Origin: Frankiales bacterium
GTDB taxonomy: Bacteria; Actinomycetota; Actinomycetes; Mycobacteriales; Jatrophihabitantaceae
DNA length: 47,935 nt
NCBI GenBank assembly: GCA_025966315.1
Contig: JAOPUZ010000054.1
Span: forward strand, 1-47,935
Reading direction: 5' to 3'
Below the pieces are notes generated by a model, which did not search any database, was not told where the DNA came from, and saw nothing but the letters and a program-made list of their open reading frames with translations. This document shows positions 1-8,077 of the stretch, piece after piece. The position numbers were made by a program, and so were the translations under genes. Each line of letters opens with the position of its first letter. The first letter of the stretch is position 1.

Positions 1-2
1 AC

Positions 3-104
3 GGCTGGCGCTGCACCATGAAAAACGGCCTGCCCTACTGGATCCCACCCACCTGGATCGACCCCACCCAAACCCCCCAACACAACCGACACCACCACCA
101 ATGA
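3..104 (+). CDS. C-terminal fragment of a DUF222/HNH endonuclease-like protein (5' cut by window edge)
   Basis: The third reading frame is open from the window edge to a TGA at 102-104 and encodes 33 residues. They include GWRCTMKNGLPYWIPPTWID followed by a short P-T-Q and His-rich tail. A W-x-PPxWIDP signature followed by a basic or His-rich tail is typical of the C-terminus of actinobacterial DUF222 proteins with an HNH nuclease domain. The HNH core lies outside the window, so nuclease function is inferred only from this tail. The stop overlaps a possible pgsA ATG at 101 in an ATGA arrangement. In mycobacteria a HIT-family gene sits in this place, so this copy may be inserted. Confidence 0.6.
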   Translation, partial: GWRCTMKNGLPYWIPPTWIDPTQTPQHNRHHHQ

Positions 105-895
105 GCCCCGCCAGCACACCCGACGAATCGACGCCAACCATTTATACGGGCGACACGCGCGCAGTCTCGAAGCCGTGCAGCGGGCGCGAACTGTCTACGT
201 CAGACCAGCTTGCCGTGACGGACGTGGCTGCCCCTCGCGATGGCGTGGCAGTTTGGCCCTCGCTGGATCGGTACCCTGCAACGGTGCTGAACAACCTGCG
301 TGCCCCGATCGGCAAGGGCATCGCTCCGCTCGGCCGAGCATTGGCGCGCACCGGTGTAACGCCGGATGCGATCACCATTCTCGGCACGATCGGCACCGCG
401 GCATCCGCGCTGATCTTCTACCCGCGAGGATCGTTTTTCGTCGGCACTCTCTTGGTCTGGCTGTTCGTGATGTTCGACATGGTCGATGGTGCCGTGGCCC
501 GAGCGGGCGGGATGACGACCCGCTTCGGCGCGGTACTCGACTCCAGCTGCGATCGAATCGCCGATTCGGCCATTTTCGGCGCGCTTGCCTGGTACTTCGC
601 CCGTCACGACCAGCCGGCGCTTTTGGCCGGCAGTCTGCTCTGCCTCGTGCTGGGCTCGCTCACGTCTTACATCAAGGCACGGGCCGAAGGCATGGGCATG
701 ACCTGCAATGTGGGCATCGCCGAACGGACCGAACGACTGATCATCATTCTGGTCGGCACCGGCCTGACGGGCTGGCCGATCCGGGTTCCTTATGTCCAAG
801 CCATCACCATCTGGCTGCTCGTGGCCGCCTCTACCGTGACCGTCGGCCAACGCTTTGCCACGGTATGGCGGCAGGCGCACGAACCGGTCACATGA
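101..895 (+). CDS. pgsA: Phosphatidylinositol phosphate synthase (CDP-alcohol phosphatidyltransferase)
   Basis: This integral membrane enzyme joins CDP-diacylglycerol to inositol-1-phosphate and so makes the precursor of phosphatidylinositol and PIMs. The CDP-alcohol phosphatidyltransferase motif is complete: D126, D129-G130, A133-R134, G143, D147 and D151, with the family's spacing. Several hydrophobic helices follow, and ITILGT before and SYIKARAE after the motif are as in mycobacterial PgsA1. At 264 residues it is about 45 longer than PgsA1 (217), and the first 50 residues look nonconserved. A GTG at 245 would give a protein of family length; neither start has a clear Shine-Dalgarno site. 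The gene overlaps the acyltransferase start by ATGA, so the two are probably translated together. Confidence 0.92.
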   Translation: MSPASTPDESTPTIYTGDTRAVSKPCSGRELSTSDQLAVTDVAAPRDGVAVWPSLDRYPATVLNNLRAPIGKGIAPLGRALARTGVTPDAITILGTIGTAASALIFYPRGSFFVGTLLVWLFVMFDMVDGAVARAGGMTTRFGAVLDSSCDRIADSAIFGALAWYFARHDQPALLAGSLLCLVLGSLTSYIKARAEGMGMTCNVGIAERTERLIIILVGTGLTGWPIRVPYVQAITIWLLVAASTVTVGQRFATVWRQAHEPVT

Positions 896-1833
896 CGCTC
901 ACCGATCGCGTCACCGACGTCGGGTATCAAGCCGCCTGGCGTTTCGTACGTGCAATCCCGGAACCCGTGGCCCAGCGTGTATTTCAGCTGGCGGCGGATC
1001 GTTCGACGCGCAAGGACGGACGAGGGGTTCAGCAGCTCCGCCGGAATCTGAAGCGGGTCGTTGGCACCGAATCGAGCGACGCCGAAGTCGACGCGCTGGT
1101 GCGGGACGGCATGCGGTCCTACGCCCGCTATTGGCTCGAGACGTTTCGCTTGCCGTCGATGGACATCGATGACACCCTGGCTCGCACCCACGCGGTCGGC
1201 ACCGAACATATCCACCGCGCCGCGTCGCACGGGCGGGGAGTCATTCTCGCCTTGCCGCACAGCGGCAACTGGGAAGTCGCCGGAATCTGGTTGGTTGACC
1301 AGGGCTTTCCCTTCACCACGGTCGCTGAACGACTCAAACCGGAATCCCTCTTCGACCAGTTCGTGGCCTACCGCGAAGGTCTGGGCATGCAGGTGATTCC
1401 CCTGACCGGCGACGAGCAACCACCGGCGCACATCCTGCGTGAGCGGCTCAAGGCCGGCGGGATGGTCTGCCTGGTCGCCGAACGGGACCTTTCGCGCAGC
1501 GGCATCGAGGTCGAGTTCTTCGGTGAGCGGACCCGGATGCCGGCCGGCCCGGCCCTGCTGGCCGCGACTACCGGGGCCGCCTTGTTACCCGTACACCTCT
1601 ACTACGAGCAGAACGGCTGGGGCCAGACGATCGCGCCGCCGGTCGATCTCGGCGAGGGCTCACTTCGCGAACGAGTGACCAGAGGCACGCAGGCGCTGGC
1701 CGATTTCTTCGCCACCCACATCGCCGAACATCCGCAGGACTGGCACATGCTGCAACGGCTCTGGCTGGCCGACGGTGCCAACGACGATGCCAACGACGAT
1801 GCCGGCATCGTCGATCCGGCCGTCGGGAGCTGA
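892..1833 (+). CDS. patA: Phosphatidylinositol mannoside acyltransferase (PatA-like, LpxL/HtrB fold)
   Basis: The 313-residue protein belongs to the lysophospholipid/lauroyl acyltransferase superfamily. It carries the catalytic HSGNWE (H123-x4-E128) and a downstream AERDLS block (E197, D199) matching the second acidic position used by mycobacterial PatA. The expected reaction is palmitoyl transfer to the mannose of PIM at the inner membrane face. The position between PI-phosphate synthase and pimA supports this assignment over a lipid A enzyme. The ATG at 892 overlaps the pgsA stop (ATGA). The C-terminal tail holds a small repeat, the 12-base gccaacgacgat twice at 1777-1800, giving ANDDANDD, which is probably disordered. 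Confidence 0.9.
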   Translation: MTLTDRVTDVGYQAAWRFVRAIPEPVAQRVFQLAADRSTRKDGRGVQQLRRNLKRVVGTESSDAEVDALVRDGMRSYARYWLETFRLPSMDIDDTLARTHAVGTEHIHRAASHGRGVILALPHSGNWEVAGIWLVDQGFPFTTVAERLKPESLFDQFVAYREGLGMQVIPLTGDEQPPAHILRERLKAGGMVCLVAERDLSRSGIEVEFFGERTRMPAGPALLAATTGAALLPVHLYYEQNGWGQTIAPPVDLGEGSLRERVTRGTQALADFFATHIAEHPQDWHMLQRLWLADGANDDANDDAGIVDPAVGS

Positions 1834-1838
1834 GCCGA

Positions 1839-2963
1839 ATGCGAATCGGCATTGTCTGCCCCTATTCCTGGGACGTCCCCGGCGGCGTCCAGGCCCACGT
1901 CCGAGACCTGGCCGAAACCCTGATCGGCCTCGGTCATCAGGTATCGGTGCTGGCGCCCGGCGAGGAGGACTCGCCCGACCTGCCCCCGTACGTCGTCGCC
2001 GCCGGCAAAACCGTGCCCATCCGATACAACGGCTCGGTCGCTCGACTGCAATTCGGGCTGGTATCCGCCACGCGGGTGCGCCGATGGCTGCGCGACGGCG
2101 TCTTCGACGTCGTTCACGTGCACGAACCGGCGCCACCCAGCCTGTCGCTGCTGACCTGCGTCATCGCCGATGTGCCGTTGGTGGCCACGTTCCATGCCGC
2201 CTCCACCAAGTCCCGGTTCCTGGCCATGTTCGACTCCCTGTTGCAGCCGTTCATGGAGCGGCTGTCCGGCCGGATCGCGGTCTCGCAGGCCGCCCGCAAG
2301 ATGATCGTGGAGCATCTCGGCGCCGACGCCGTAGTCATTCCCAACGGCGTCGCTGTATCGAGTTATGAGCACGCGAAGCCCTTGCCCGGCTACCCTCGGC
2401 CGTTGGAACTGGGCGGAACCATCGGCTTCATCGGTCGCTATGAAGAGACCCGCAAGGGCATGAGCGTGCTCCTCGATGCCCTGCGGATTCTGGCGGCCAC
2501 CCGCCCGGGCGTCGAACTCCTCATCGCCGGGGCCGGCGAGCAAGCCGACTTCGTCGCGAGCCTGCCGGACGAGCTGCGAGCCAACGTGGTCATGCTCGGC
2601 ATGGTCAGCGAGGCGGACAAGGCGAGCCTGTTGCACAGCGTGGACGTTTACGTCGCCCCGAACACCGGCGGCGAGAGTTTCGGGATCATCCTGCTCGAGG
2701 CGATGGCCGCCCGGACACCGATCGTGGCCAGTGACCTGGATGCGTTCCGTCGAGTGCTGGCCGACGGGCGGGCCGGCGTCCTGTTCAAGAATCGGAGTGC
2801 GACCGATCTGGCCCGAGCGCTGCAACTGGTCCTCGGAGACAGCGCGCTGAGGGGCCAGCTCTCAGCGGCCAGTGTCGAGGTCGTCCGGCCCTATGACTGG
2901 CCCGTCGTGGCGAGTCAGATCCTGCGGGTATACGAGATCGCAGTCGCCGCGAGCGTGCACTGA
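1839..2963 (+). CDS. pimA: Phosphatidylinositol alpha-mannosyltransferase (GT4)
   Basis: PimA adds the first mannose from GDP-mannose to phosphatidylinositol on the cytoplasmic membrane face. The 374-residue length matches the family. Visible features are the N-terminal Rossmann start with PGGVQAHV (G15-G16), H119 in ATFHA, R200 and K206 in IGRYEETRKG, and the GT4 E-x7-E signature E279-SFGIILL-E287. It starts five bases after the acyltransferase stop and completes a PI-phosphate synthase/acyltransferase/mannosyltransferase operon, the early PIM pathway. A 5'-GAGCTGAGCCGA leader offers only a weak ribosome site, so coupling to the upstream gene is likely. Confidence 0.95.
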   Translation: MRIGIVCPYSWDVPGGVQAHVRDLAETLIGLGHQVSVLAPGEEDSPDLPPYVVAAGKTVPIRYNGSVARLQFGLVSATRVRRWLRDGVFDVVHVHEPAPPSLSLLTCVIADVPLVATFHAASTKSRFLAMFDSLLQPFMERLSGRIAVSQAARKMIVEHLGADAVVIPNGVAVSSYEHAKPLPGYPRPLELGGTIGFIGRYEETRKGMSVLLDALRILAATRPGVELLIAGAGEQADFVASLPDELRANVVMLGMVSEADKASLLHSVDVYVAPNTGGESFGIILLEAMAARTPIVASDLDAFRRVLADGRAGVLFKNRSATDLARALQLVLGDSALRGQLSAASVEVVRPYDWPVVASQILRVYEIAVAASVH

Positions 2964-3033
2964 GCGGCTCGGTACACACCAGATTCGCCGCCCCATGACG
3001 GGCCGCCTGTCCACATGTTGCCGCTGGACTTTG

Positions 3034-3039
3034 TAGCCT
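3034..3039 (+). promoter_or_regulatory. -10 element of a probable leaderless promoter
   Basis: TAGCCT fits the actinobacterial TANNNT -10 box. It lies exactly six bases before the ATG at 3046, so transcription would begin at or next to the start codon. No convincing -35 is seen. There is also no Shine-Dalgarno site before this ATG, which agrees with a leaderless transcript. Confidence 0.5.
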
Positions 3040-3045
3040 TGTCGA

Positions 3046-3612
3046 ATGCTGTCGGCAAGTTGGTGGATCTCGGCCGTGGTGGTCGCGATCCTGCTGACCA
3101 CCTGGGTCACCTTTACGGTGACCCGCCTGGACCGGCTGCACGCCAAGGTGGACGCGGCCCAGGCCGCGTTGGATGCACAACTGGTTCGCCGATCGGCAGC
3201 GCTGCTGCACGTGGCTGAGATGCCGCGATCCGGGGTGCCGGACGAGCACGCGCTGCAATTGGCCCACGCGGCTCACAGTGCACTGGCCGTCGATCTGCTC
3301 GACCGGCAAGCGGCCGAGAACCAGGTCGGCCGGGCCATCGGCGGGCTCGCGAATCTAAGGCCGGTACTGGCCGTCGACGCCGTGGCCGAACTATCCGAGG
3401 CTGCGACCCGAGTGGCCATCGCGCGACGCTTCTACAACGACTCGGTACGCGATACCCGGTCATTGCGCGCGCGCCGGATGCCTCGCCTGCTGCACCTGGC
3501 CGGCCATCGCGAGCTACCCCAATTCTTCGACATCGACGACACGAACCTGCTAGCCGTTCCGTACCAAGCCACCGGCGACGAACTCGGTCGCATCGAGGAG
3601 AGTTCTGCATGA
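3046..3612 (+). CDS. LemA-like single-pass membrane protein
   Basis: A 188-residue protein with one N-terminal membrane helix (about residues 5-25) followed by a helical domain. LDRLHAKVDAAQAALDAQLVRR, cited here in pieces (VDAAQAALDAQL, then RRSAALL), and a later ARRFYNDSVRDT resemble the helices of the LemA family, where A-RR-FYN-VRD is characteristic. It ends with a PQFFDIDD segment like the FF motif after the last LemA helix. LemA proteins have no settled function. Mycobacteria have a LemA/NUDIX-type gene after pimA; the NUDIX part is missing here. Its stop overlaps the next ATG by four bases. Confidence 0.65.
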   Translation: MLSASWWISAVVVAILLTTWVTFTVTRLDRLHAKVDAAQAALDAQLVRRSAALLHVAEMPRSGVPDEHALQLAHAAHSALAVDLLDRQAAENQVGRAIGGLANLRPVLAVDAVAELSEAATRVAIARRFYNDSVRDTRSLRARRMPRLLHLAGHRELPQFFDIDDTNLLAVPYQATGDELGRIEESSA

Positions 3613-4685
3613 GTTTCCGCTTCACCAAGCAACAGTCGCTGATTGCCGCAGCCGTGGTGGTCGTCCTCGCCGCCGGCGGTACCACCGCCGCATTGCTCAC
3701 CGGCAATGACAAGAAATCGGCCGCCGCCCCACTGCCTTCCCAGACCGCGACCACGCCCGCGACGTCCAAGCCCCCGGCGCCGACCCCAAAGCCGACCAAG
3801 AAGCCAGCACCGCCGCCCGTGAATTACCTGACCGGGATCGGCGCCGCGTCGAGCAAAGCGGTGATCGCGGTCAAGATCGACGACACAGACAACGGGCGAC
3901 CGCCGCTGAACCTGAATCAGGCCGACATCGTCTACATCGAGCAAGCCGAAGGCGGCCTGACGCGATTGGTGGCCGTGTTCGCCACGAATCATCCAGTCGT
4001 CGAACCGGTACGTAGTACCCGCGCCAGCGACCCGGAACTATTGAGCCAGTACGGCAAGATCACGCTGGTGGCCTCAGGTGGCGGCGGCGATTCGATCCCG
4101 GTCCTGCAGCGGTCCATCCTCAAGGGCGTGATCAACGACCTCGGTGGTCCGGGCTTCTCACGGGACGACAACCGGTCCTCGCCATACAACCTGACGTCGA
4201 ACCTGCAGCAGGTCGCCGCCGCCGAGAAGGGCGCACCGGCCAAGAACGTCGGCTTTCACTGGTCGGCCGGATACGCCGCGCTGGCCAAGTCCAAGTCGGC
4301 GCCGAGCATCAGCACCCGGGTCGGCGGTACCCCGGTCTCGTTCAGCTATAACCCCACGACCAAGAAGTACCAGCGCACCGTTGACGGCGTCACCCTGCGG
4401 GCGGCCAACGGAGCTGCGATCGCCACCCCGAACGTCATCGTCCAGATGTGCCGCGTCGCCACGGACTACACCGACGTCGACGTCGCCGGCAACCCGTCGC
4501 AGTACACGCACTCGATCGGATCGGGTCGCGTGGTGCTGTTCCGCAACGGCAAACGGATCGAGGGCAAGTGGTCGCGGCCGTCATTGCTGGCGCCGACCAA
4601 GTTCACCGATCTGACCGGCAAGCCCCTGCAGATGGCGCCGGGTGGGGCATACGTGGTGCTGGCGACGAACGGCGCGCCAGTCTGA
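3609..4685 (+). CDS. DUF3048 domain-containing exported protein
   Basis: The 358-residue protein has a signal-anchor helix (about residues 9-29, [12 protein letters not shown] region) and a Pro/Thr/Lys-rich linker (about 35-72). After that comes a globular domain beginning VNYLTGIG, with [20 protein letters not shown] and RSTRASDP. These blocks are typical of DUF3048 (YerB-like) proteins, which are exported or lipoproteins of unknown function. There is no lipobox cysteine, so it is probably membrane-anchored or secreted, not a lipoprotein. Translation is likely coupled to the LemA-like gene through the ATGA overlap at 3609. Confidence 0.85.
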   Translation: MSFRFTKQQSLIAAAVVVVLAAGGTTAALLTGNDKKSAAAPLPSQTATTPATSKPPAPTPKPTKKPAPPPVNYLTGIGAASSKAVIAVKIDDTDNGRPPLNLNQADIVYIEQAEGGLTRLVAVFATNHPVVEPVRSTRASDPELLSQYGKITLVASGGGGDSIPVLQRSILKGVINDLGGPGFSRDDNRSSPYNLTSNLQQVAAAEKGAPAKNVGFHWSAGYAALAKSKSAPSISTRVGGTPVSFSYNPTTKKYQRTVDGVTLRAANGAAIATPNVIVQMCRVATDYTDVDVAGNPSQYTHSIGSGRVVLFRNGKRIEGKWSRPSLLAPTKFTDLTGKPLQMAPGGAYVVLATNGAPV

Positions 4686-4693
4686 TCAGACTG
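4678..4693. promoter_or_regulatory. 16-bp perfect palindrome across the DUF3048 stop codon
   Basis: CAGTCTGATCAGACTG reads the same on both strands and contains the TGA stop of the DUF3048 gene. With no loop it looks more like a dimeric regulator's operator than a terminator. It lies about 85 bases before the pdxS -10 box. Which regulator would bind is unknown, and chance cannot be excluded. Confidence 0.35.
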
Positions 4694-4775
4694 ACCCGCT
4701 CTGGCCGGGGGCACGCGATAGTCATGCGAGCCACGCGCGCGTCGGAGGTCGTCTTATTTTGTCCGAGGTCGGCCG

Positions 4776-4781
4776 TAGAAT
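4776..4781 (+). promoter_or_regulatory. -10 element of the pdxS promoter, probably leaderless
   Basis: TAGAAT is followed by seven bases and the ATG at 4789. This is the classic spacing for a leaderless actinobacterial transcript. If correct, it selects 4789 over the in-frame ATG at 4780, whose A lies inside the -10 box. No good -35 is seen. Confidence 0.55.
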
Positions 4782-4788
4782 GGCGGGC

Positions 4789-5715
4789 ATGAATGCTGAC
4801 GCTGTGACGCCCACTGAAGGATCCGCCAATGCCCCGTCGGTGGGCACGTCGCGCGTGAAGCGCGGGATGGCTGAGATGCTCAAGGGCGGCGTGATCATGG
4901 ACGTCGTCACGGCCGAACAGGCGAAAATCGCTGAGGACGCTGGCGCGGTCGCGGTGATGGCTCTCGAGCGAGTGCCGGCCGACATCCGCGCGCAGGGCGG
5001 CGTGTCGCGCATGAGCGACCCCGACATGATCGACAGCATCATCAGCGCGGTCTCGATTCCGGTGATGGCCAAGGCGCGCATCGGGCACTTCGTCGAAGCC
5101 CAGGTGCTGCAGGCCCTCGGTGTCGACTACATCGACGAGTCAGAAGTACTCACCCCGGCCGACTACGCCAATCACATCGACAAGTGGGCGTTCACCGTCC
5201 CCTTCGTGTGCGGCGCGACGAACCTCGGTGAGGCGTTGCGCCGGATCACCGAAGGCGCGGCGATGATTCGCTCCAAGGGCGAGGCCGGCACCGGCGACGT
5301 GTCCAACGCGACCACTCACATGCGACAGATCGGCGGCGAACTGCGCCGGCTGACGTCCCTCAGCCCCGACGAACTCTATGTCGCCGCGAAGGAACTGCAG
5401 GCGCCGTACGAACTGGTCGCCGAAGTGGCTCGCGCAGGCAAGCTTCCGGTCGTCATGTTCACGGCCGGTGGGATTGCCACCCCGGCGGACGCCGCCATGA
5501 TGATGCAGCTCGGCGCCGAAGGTGTCTGCGTCGGCTCCGGCATCTTCAAGTCGGGTAACCCGGCCCAACGTGCTGAGGCAATCGTCAAAGCAACCACGTT
5601 CTACGACGATCCGGACGTGCTGGCCAAAGTCTCGCGCGGGCTGGGAGAAGCGATGGTTGGCATCAACGTCGAGGACAAACCGCAGACGCACCGGCTCGCC
5701 GAGCGCGGCTGGTAG
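4789..5715 (+). CDS. pdxS: Pyridoxal 5'-phosphate synthase, PdxS subunit
   Basis: PdxS condenses ribose 5-phosphate, glyceraldehyde 3-phosphate and ammonia to PLP. It works as a dodecamer with the glutaminase PdxT. The 308-residue sequence is almost identical in pattern to mycobacterial SnzP, including [65 protein letters not shown] and [13 protein letters not shown]. The catalytic lysines of these blocks are present. The 4789 ATG is preferred because of the -10 box at 4776; 4780 is the alternative. PdxT lies 1.7 kb downstream, separated by a convergent gene and a small DUF2277 gene, which is a looser arrangement than the usual close pair. Confidence 0.97.
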   Translation: MNADAVTPTEGSANAPSVGTSRVKRGMAEMLKGGVIMDVVTAEQAKIAEDAGAVAVMALERVPADIRAQGGVSRMSDPDMIDSIISAVSIPVMAKARIGHFVEAQVLQALGVDYIDESEVLTPADYANHIDKWAFTVPFVCGATNLGEALRRITEGAAMIRSKGEAGTGDVSNATTHMRQIGGELRRLTSLSPDELYVAAKELQAPYELVAEVARAGKLPVVMFTAGGIATPADAAMMMQLGAEGVCVGSGIFKSGNPAQRAEAIVKATTFYDDPDVLAKVSRGLGEAMVGINVEDKPQTHRLAERGW

Positions 5716-5723
5716 CACCGACT

Positions 5724-5776
5724 CCGGATTGTGCAACATCTGGCATCACAGCGATGCCAGATGTTGCACAATCCGG
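5724..5776. terminator. Long perfect hairpin between convergent genes, likely bidirectional terminator
   Basis: Two perfectly complementary 24-base arms (5724-5747 and 5753-5776) flank a five-base ACAGC loop. The hairpin lies in the 75-base gap between pdxS (plus) and the mannosyltransferase (minus). It has no T tract, which is common for actinobacterial terminators. The perfect arms would act in both directions. It could also be a copy of a small palindromic repeat family. Confidence 0.7.
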
Positions 5777-5790
5777 TGCGTCTAGCTTGT

Positions 5791-6933
5791 CTAGGGCGCG
5801 AAGGTGCCGGCCGCGAAGTACCAACCGCCGAGCGCCGCGGATGCCATTGCCGCCAAGCTCAGCAAAGTCCACCGGACGACTGCGGGGCAGCGGTCGAGCA
5901 GCCGTGCGACGGGGACGAGCATCGGGAACACCGGCAACAAGAAACGCGGAATCGAGGCGTGCACGTTCGACGTGCCGACCGCGAGCACGAAGCCGGCGAT
6001 CAAGTAGGCGTTGACGGACGCGGGCGGGCGCTGCCAGATGGCCACGACCGTGACGATGACGGCCAGGATCAGAAATACGGCCTGCAGCGGTGCGAAAGCT
6101 TGAGTCGCCGACCCGCTGAGCTCATGGATCAACGAGCGCACAGTGTCGATGCCACCGTCGAAGTGAGCGTTCCAGCCACCCTTCTCGGTCGCGAACCACG
6201 CGTCCCAGCGCCGGGCTCGGTGTCCGATGACGGCCCACGCGGCGAGGACGCCCAGTGGCGAGAGGACGACCGCGATCAGGCTGCGCCAGTCCCGGTCGCG
6301 GCGGATGGCGATAATCGCGGCGACCAGGCAGGCCACCGCGACAATGCCACCGGTCGGGCGGGTGAATCCGGCCAGCGCGCCGATGACGCCGGCCAGCAGC
6401 CAGCGGCGGTGCGCCAGGGCCAACAAGGCCGCGGCGCCGAGCATGGTCAGCATCGCTTCGGAGTAGGCGGCCGACAGCACGCCGGCCAGTGGATACGCCG
6501 ACCAGCAGACGGCGGTCAGCAGCCCGACCCGGTCGCCGGCATAACGCCGAACCAGGAGAGCGATCAGGGCGGCCGCTACGGTCGAACACACGGTGACCAC
6601 CACCAGCGCCGCGGACCAGAACGGCAGGCCGAGGGCGGTGAACGGCCTGGTCGACCACGGGAACAGGGGGAAGAACGCCGCCCCGTTGGGTCTGATGATC
6701 CCGTGCGAGGTGGGCAGCCGTTTCGGGTAGCCGCGCGCGGCGATGTTCGCGTAGAAGTTGCCGTCCCACATCGTGACGACGCGGGCGAAGGCGCGGTGCT
6801 CGTGGCGGCCGAACGCGGCGAATGCGAGCAGGGTGAGGGCCCTCGTGGCCAGGTGTATCGCGACAACCATCGCCACGAGCCGGCCGCCGGAGCCGCTCAT
6901 GAAGGCCCGGAATCCAGGACGGCGCGCCGTCAT
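5791..6933 (-). CDS. GT-C family (PIG-V-like) polyprenyl-phosphate-dependent mannosyltransferase
   Basis: A multi-pass membrane protein of 380 residues from the chosen ATG at 6933. Its first extracytoplasmic loop has the sequence TMWDGNFYANIAARGYP. The WD-x-x-x-Y-x-x-IA-x-x-GY pattern is the catalytic Asp loop of PIG-V-type GT-C transferases. Some eight to ten hydrophobic helices follow, with PNGAAFFPLFPW as another family feature. The likely role is adding a mannose to a lipid or glycan outside the membrane from polyprenyl-phosphomannose, which would fit the nearby PIM genes. The acceptor cannot be named. The reading frame is open further upstream, but that part overlaps the divergent DUF2277 gene and looks unconserved. 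A second ATG at 6900 is possible. Confidence 0.8.
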   Translation of the reverse strand: MTARRPGFRAFMSGSGGRLVAMVVAIHLATRALTLLAFAAFGRHEHRAFARVVTMWDGNFYANIAARGYPKRLPTSHGIIRPNGAAFFPLFPWSTRPFTALGLPFWSAALVVVTVCSTVAAALIALLVRRYAGDRVGLLTAVCWSAYPLAGVLSAAYSEAMLTMLGAAALLALAHRRWLLAGVIGALAGFTRPTGGIVAVACLVAAIIAIRRDRDWRSLIAVVLSPLGVLAAWAVIGHRARRWDAWFATEKGGWNAHFDGGIDTVRSLIHELSGSATQAFAPLQAVFLILAVIVTVVAIWQRPPASVNAYLIAGFVLAVGTSNVHASIPRFLLPVFPMLVPVARLLDRCPAVVRWTLLSLAAMASAALGGWYFAAGTFAP

Positions 6934-7054
6934 TGCGTCCGAGCTCACCGCGGAAGCATGCCAGAAGCGGCCGTCGTTATCGCGTAGCCGGCGAGGCCCG
7001 GGCTCAAAAGAGCAACCGTTGTCACGGTCGGATCCGACTGGTACACCAGAAAGC

Positions 7055-7270
7055 ATGTGCCGAAGCATCAAGACCCTGCGCCCGCCGTACACCGACGATC
7101 CCACGCCGGACGACAGCAGAGCGGCAGCTTTGCAATATGTTCGCAAAGTGGCCGGAATGCGGACGCCGTCCAAAGCCAACATTGAAGCCTTCGAACGGGC
7201 CGTACACGACATAGCGCACATCACCGACGAATTGCTGGCCAGTATCACGGTGCGTTCGCCGGCGGCCTGA
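7055..7270 (+). CDS. DUF2277 family small protein
   Basis: A 71-residue protein beginning [15 protein letters not shown] and continuing [21 protein letters not shown] and [12 protein letters not shown]. The opening MCRxIKTLR and the [20 protein letters not shown] block are diagnostic of DUF2277, a short family of unknown function. The start at 7055 is fixed by this conserved N-terminus, although the frame stays open far upstream. It is divergent from the mannosyltransferase with about 120 bases between them, and no clear ribosome site precedes it. Confidence 0.85.
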   Translation: MCRSIKTLRPPYTDDPTPDDSRAAALQYVRKVAGMRTPSKANIEAFERAVHDIAHITDELLASITVRSPAA

Positions 7271-7312
7271 CCGCTGCGGGCAGCCACCGTCGGGTGCTGA
7301 CGCCCCTACAGG

Positions 7313-7382
7313 CGTGGACGACCGGCGTGGACGACCGCCGTGGACGACCGACCGCGCCGAGGACCGACCGCGCCGAGGACCG
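7313..7382 (+). repeat. Two adjacent short tandem repeat arrays upstream of pdxT
   Basis: CGTGGACGACCG occurs three times with a 13-base period (7313, 7326, 7339). It is followed directly by two exact copies of ACCGCGCCGAGGACCG (7351-7366 and 7367-7382). The array fills most of the non-coding gap before the pdxT promoter. Confidence 0.8.
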
Positions 7383-7405
7383 GCTCGGCCTCGAATTCAG
7401 ACCGA

Positions 7406-7411
7406 TAAGCT
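7406..7411 (+). promoter_or_regulatory. Possible -10 element of pdxT
   Basis: TAAGCT matches TANNNT and lies eight bases before the GTG at 7420. The mRNA could therefore be leaderless or nearly so. There is no Shine-Dalgarno site before this GTG. Confidence 0.4.
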
Positions 7412-7419
7412 CAACGGCC

Positions 7420-8052
7420 GTGCCCAGCCATGATCTGCAAGTCGGTGTTCTGGCCCTTCAAGGTGACGTCCGTGAGCACCTGGCGGCGTTGGCGATCGTC
7501 GGGGTCACCGGCCGGATCGTTCGCCGCGAGCGCGAACTGGCCGAGGTCGACGGATTGATCATTCCCGGGGGCGAGTCGACCACCATCGTCAAACTCGCGC
7601 ATCACTTTGATTTGTTCGAGCCATTACGGCAACGCATCGCCGCTGGCCTGCCAACCTACGGGTCGTGTGCCGGCATGATCCTGCTGGCCGACCGGATCCT
7701 GGATGCGCCGGCCGATCAGGACACGTTCGGCGGCATCGACATGACCGTCCGCCGGAACGCCTTCGGGCGCCAGGTTGAGTCGTTCGAGGAGCGCGTGCAG
7801 ATCGACGGGATCGAGGGCGCGCCGATCACCGCGGTGTTCATCCGGGCGCCCTGGGTGGAGGAGGCTGGCCCGGCCGCAACGGTGCTGGCCCGGGTCGATA
7901 CCGGGCCCGCCGCGGGTAGGATCGTGGCCGTTCGCCAGCAGCACCTGCTGGCCACGTCGTTCCACCCGGAGCTGACCGGCGACGCCCGGGTGCACCAGTA
8001 CTTCGTTGACATGGTCGAGCACGGCGCGCACATCGAAGGGCAGACGGAATGA
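7420..8052 (+). CDS. pdxT: Pyridoxal 5'-phosphate synthase glutaminase subunit
   Basis: PdxT is a class I glutaminase that supplies ammonia to PdxS. The 210-residue length is near the family norm. The triad is visible: nucleophile C83 in [10 protein letters not shown]182 and E184 in TSFHPELT. The IIPGGESTT oxyanion segment (48-54) and the N-terminal [12 protein letters not shown] are also present. The GTG at 7420 is chosen because conserved sequence begins a few residues later. An ATG at 7294 in the same frame would add 42 residues translated through the repeat array and looks false. yebC follows 25 bases later. Confidence 0.96.
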   Translation: MPSHDLQVGVLALQGDVREHLAALAIVGVTGRIVRRERELAEVDGLIIPGGESTTIVKLAHHFDLFEPLRQRIAAGLPTYGSCAGMILLADRILDAPADQDTFGGIDMTVRRNAFGRQVESFEERVQIDGIEGAPITAVFIRAPWVEEAGPAATVLARVDTGPAAGRIVAVRQQHLLATSFHPELTGDARVHQYFVDMVEHGAHIEGQTE

Positions 8053-8077
8053 GCATCGAAGCGAGTAGGGAGTCGCA

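Noticed and set aside
1602-2825. 407-codon minus-strand open frame opposite the acyltransferase and pimA
   Set aside because: It crosses two conserved genes on the other strand and shows no recognisable domain.
4642-4788. N-terminally extended pdxS start
   Set aside because: It overlaps the DUF3048 gene, is unconserved, and a -10 box lies inside it just before the 4789 ATG.
5731-6987. 418-codon plus-strand open frame opposite the mannosyltransferase
   Set aside because: Its translation is very Arg/Asp/Gly/Gln-rich without hydrophobic cores. The opposite frame has clear membrane helices and a GT-C motif.
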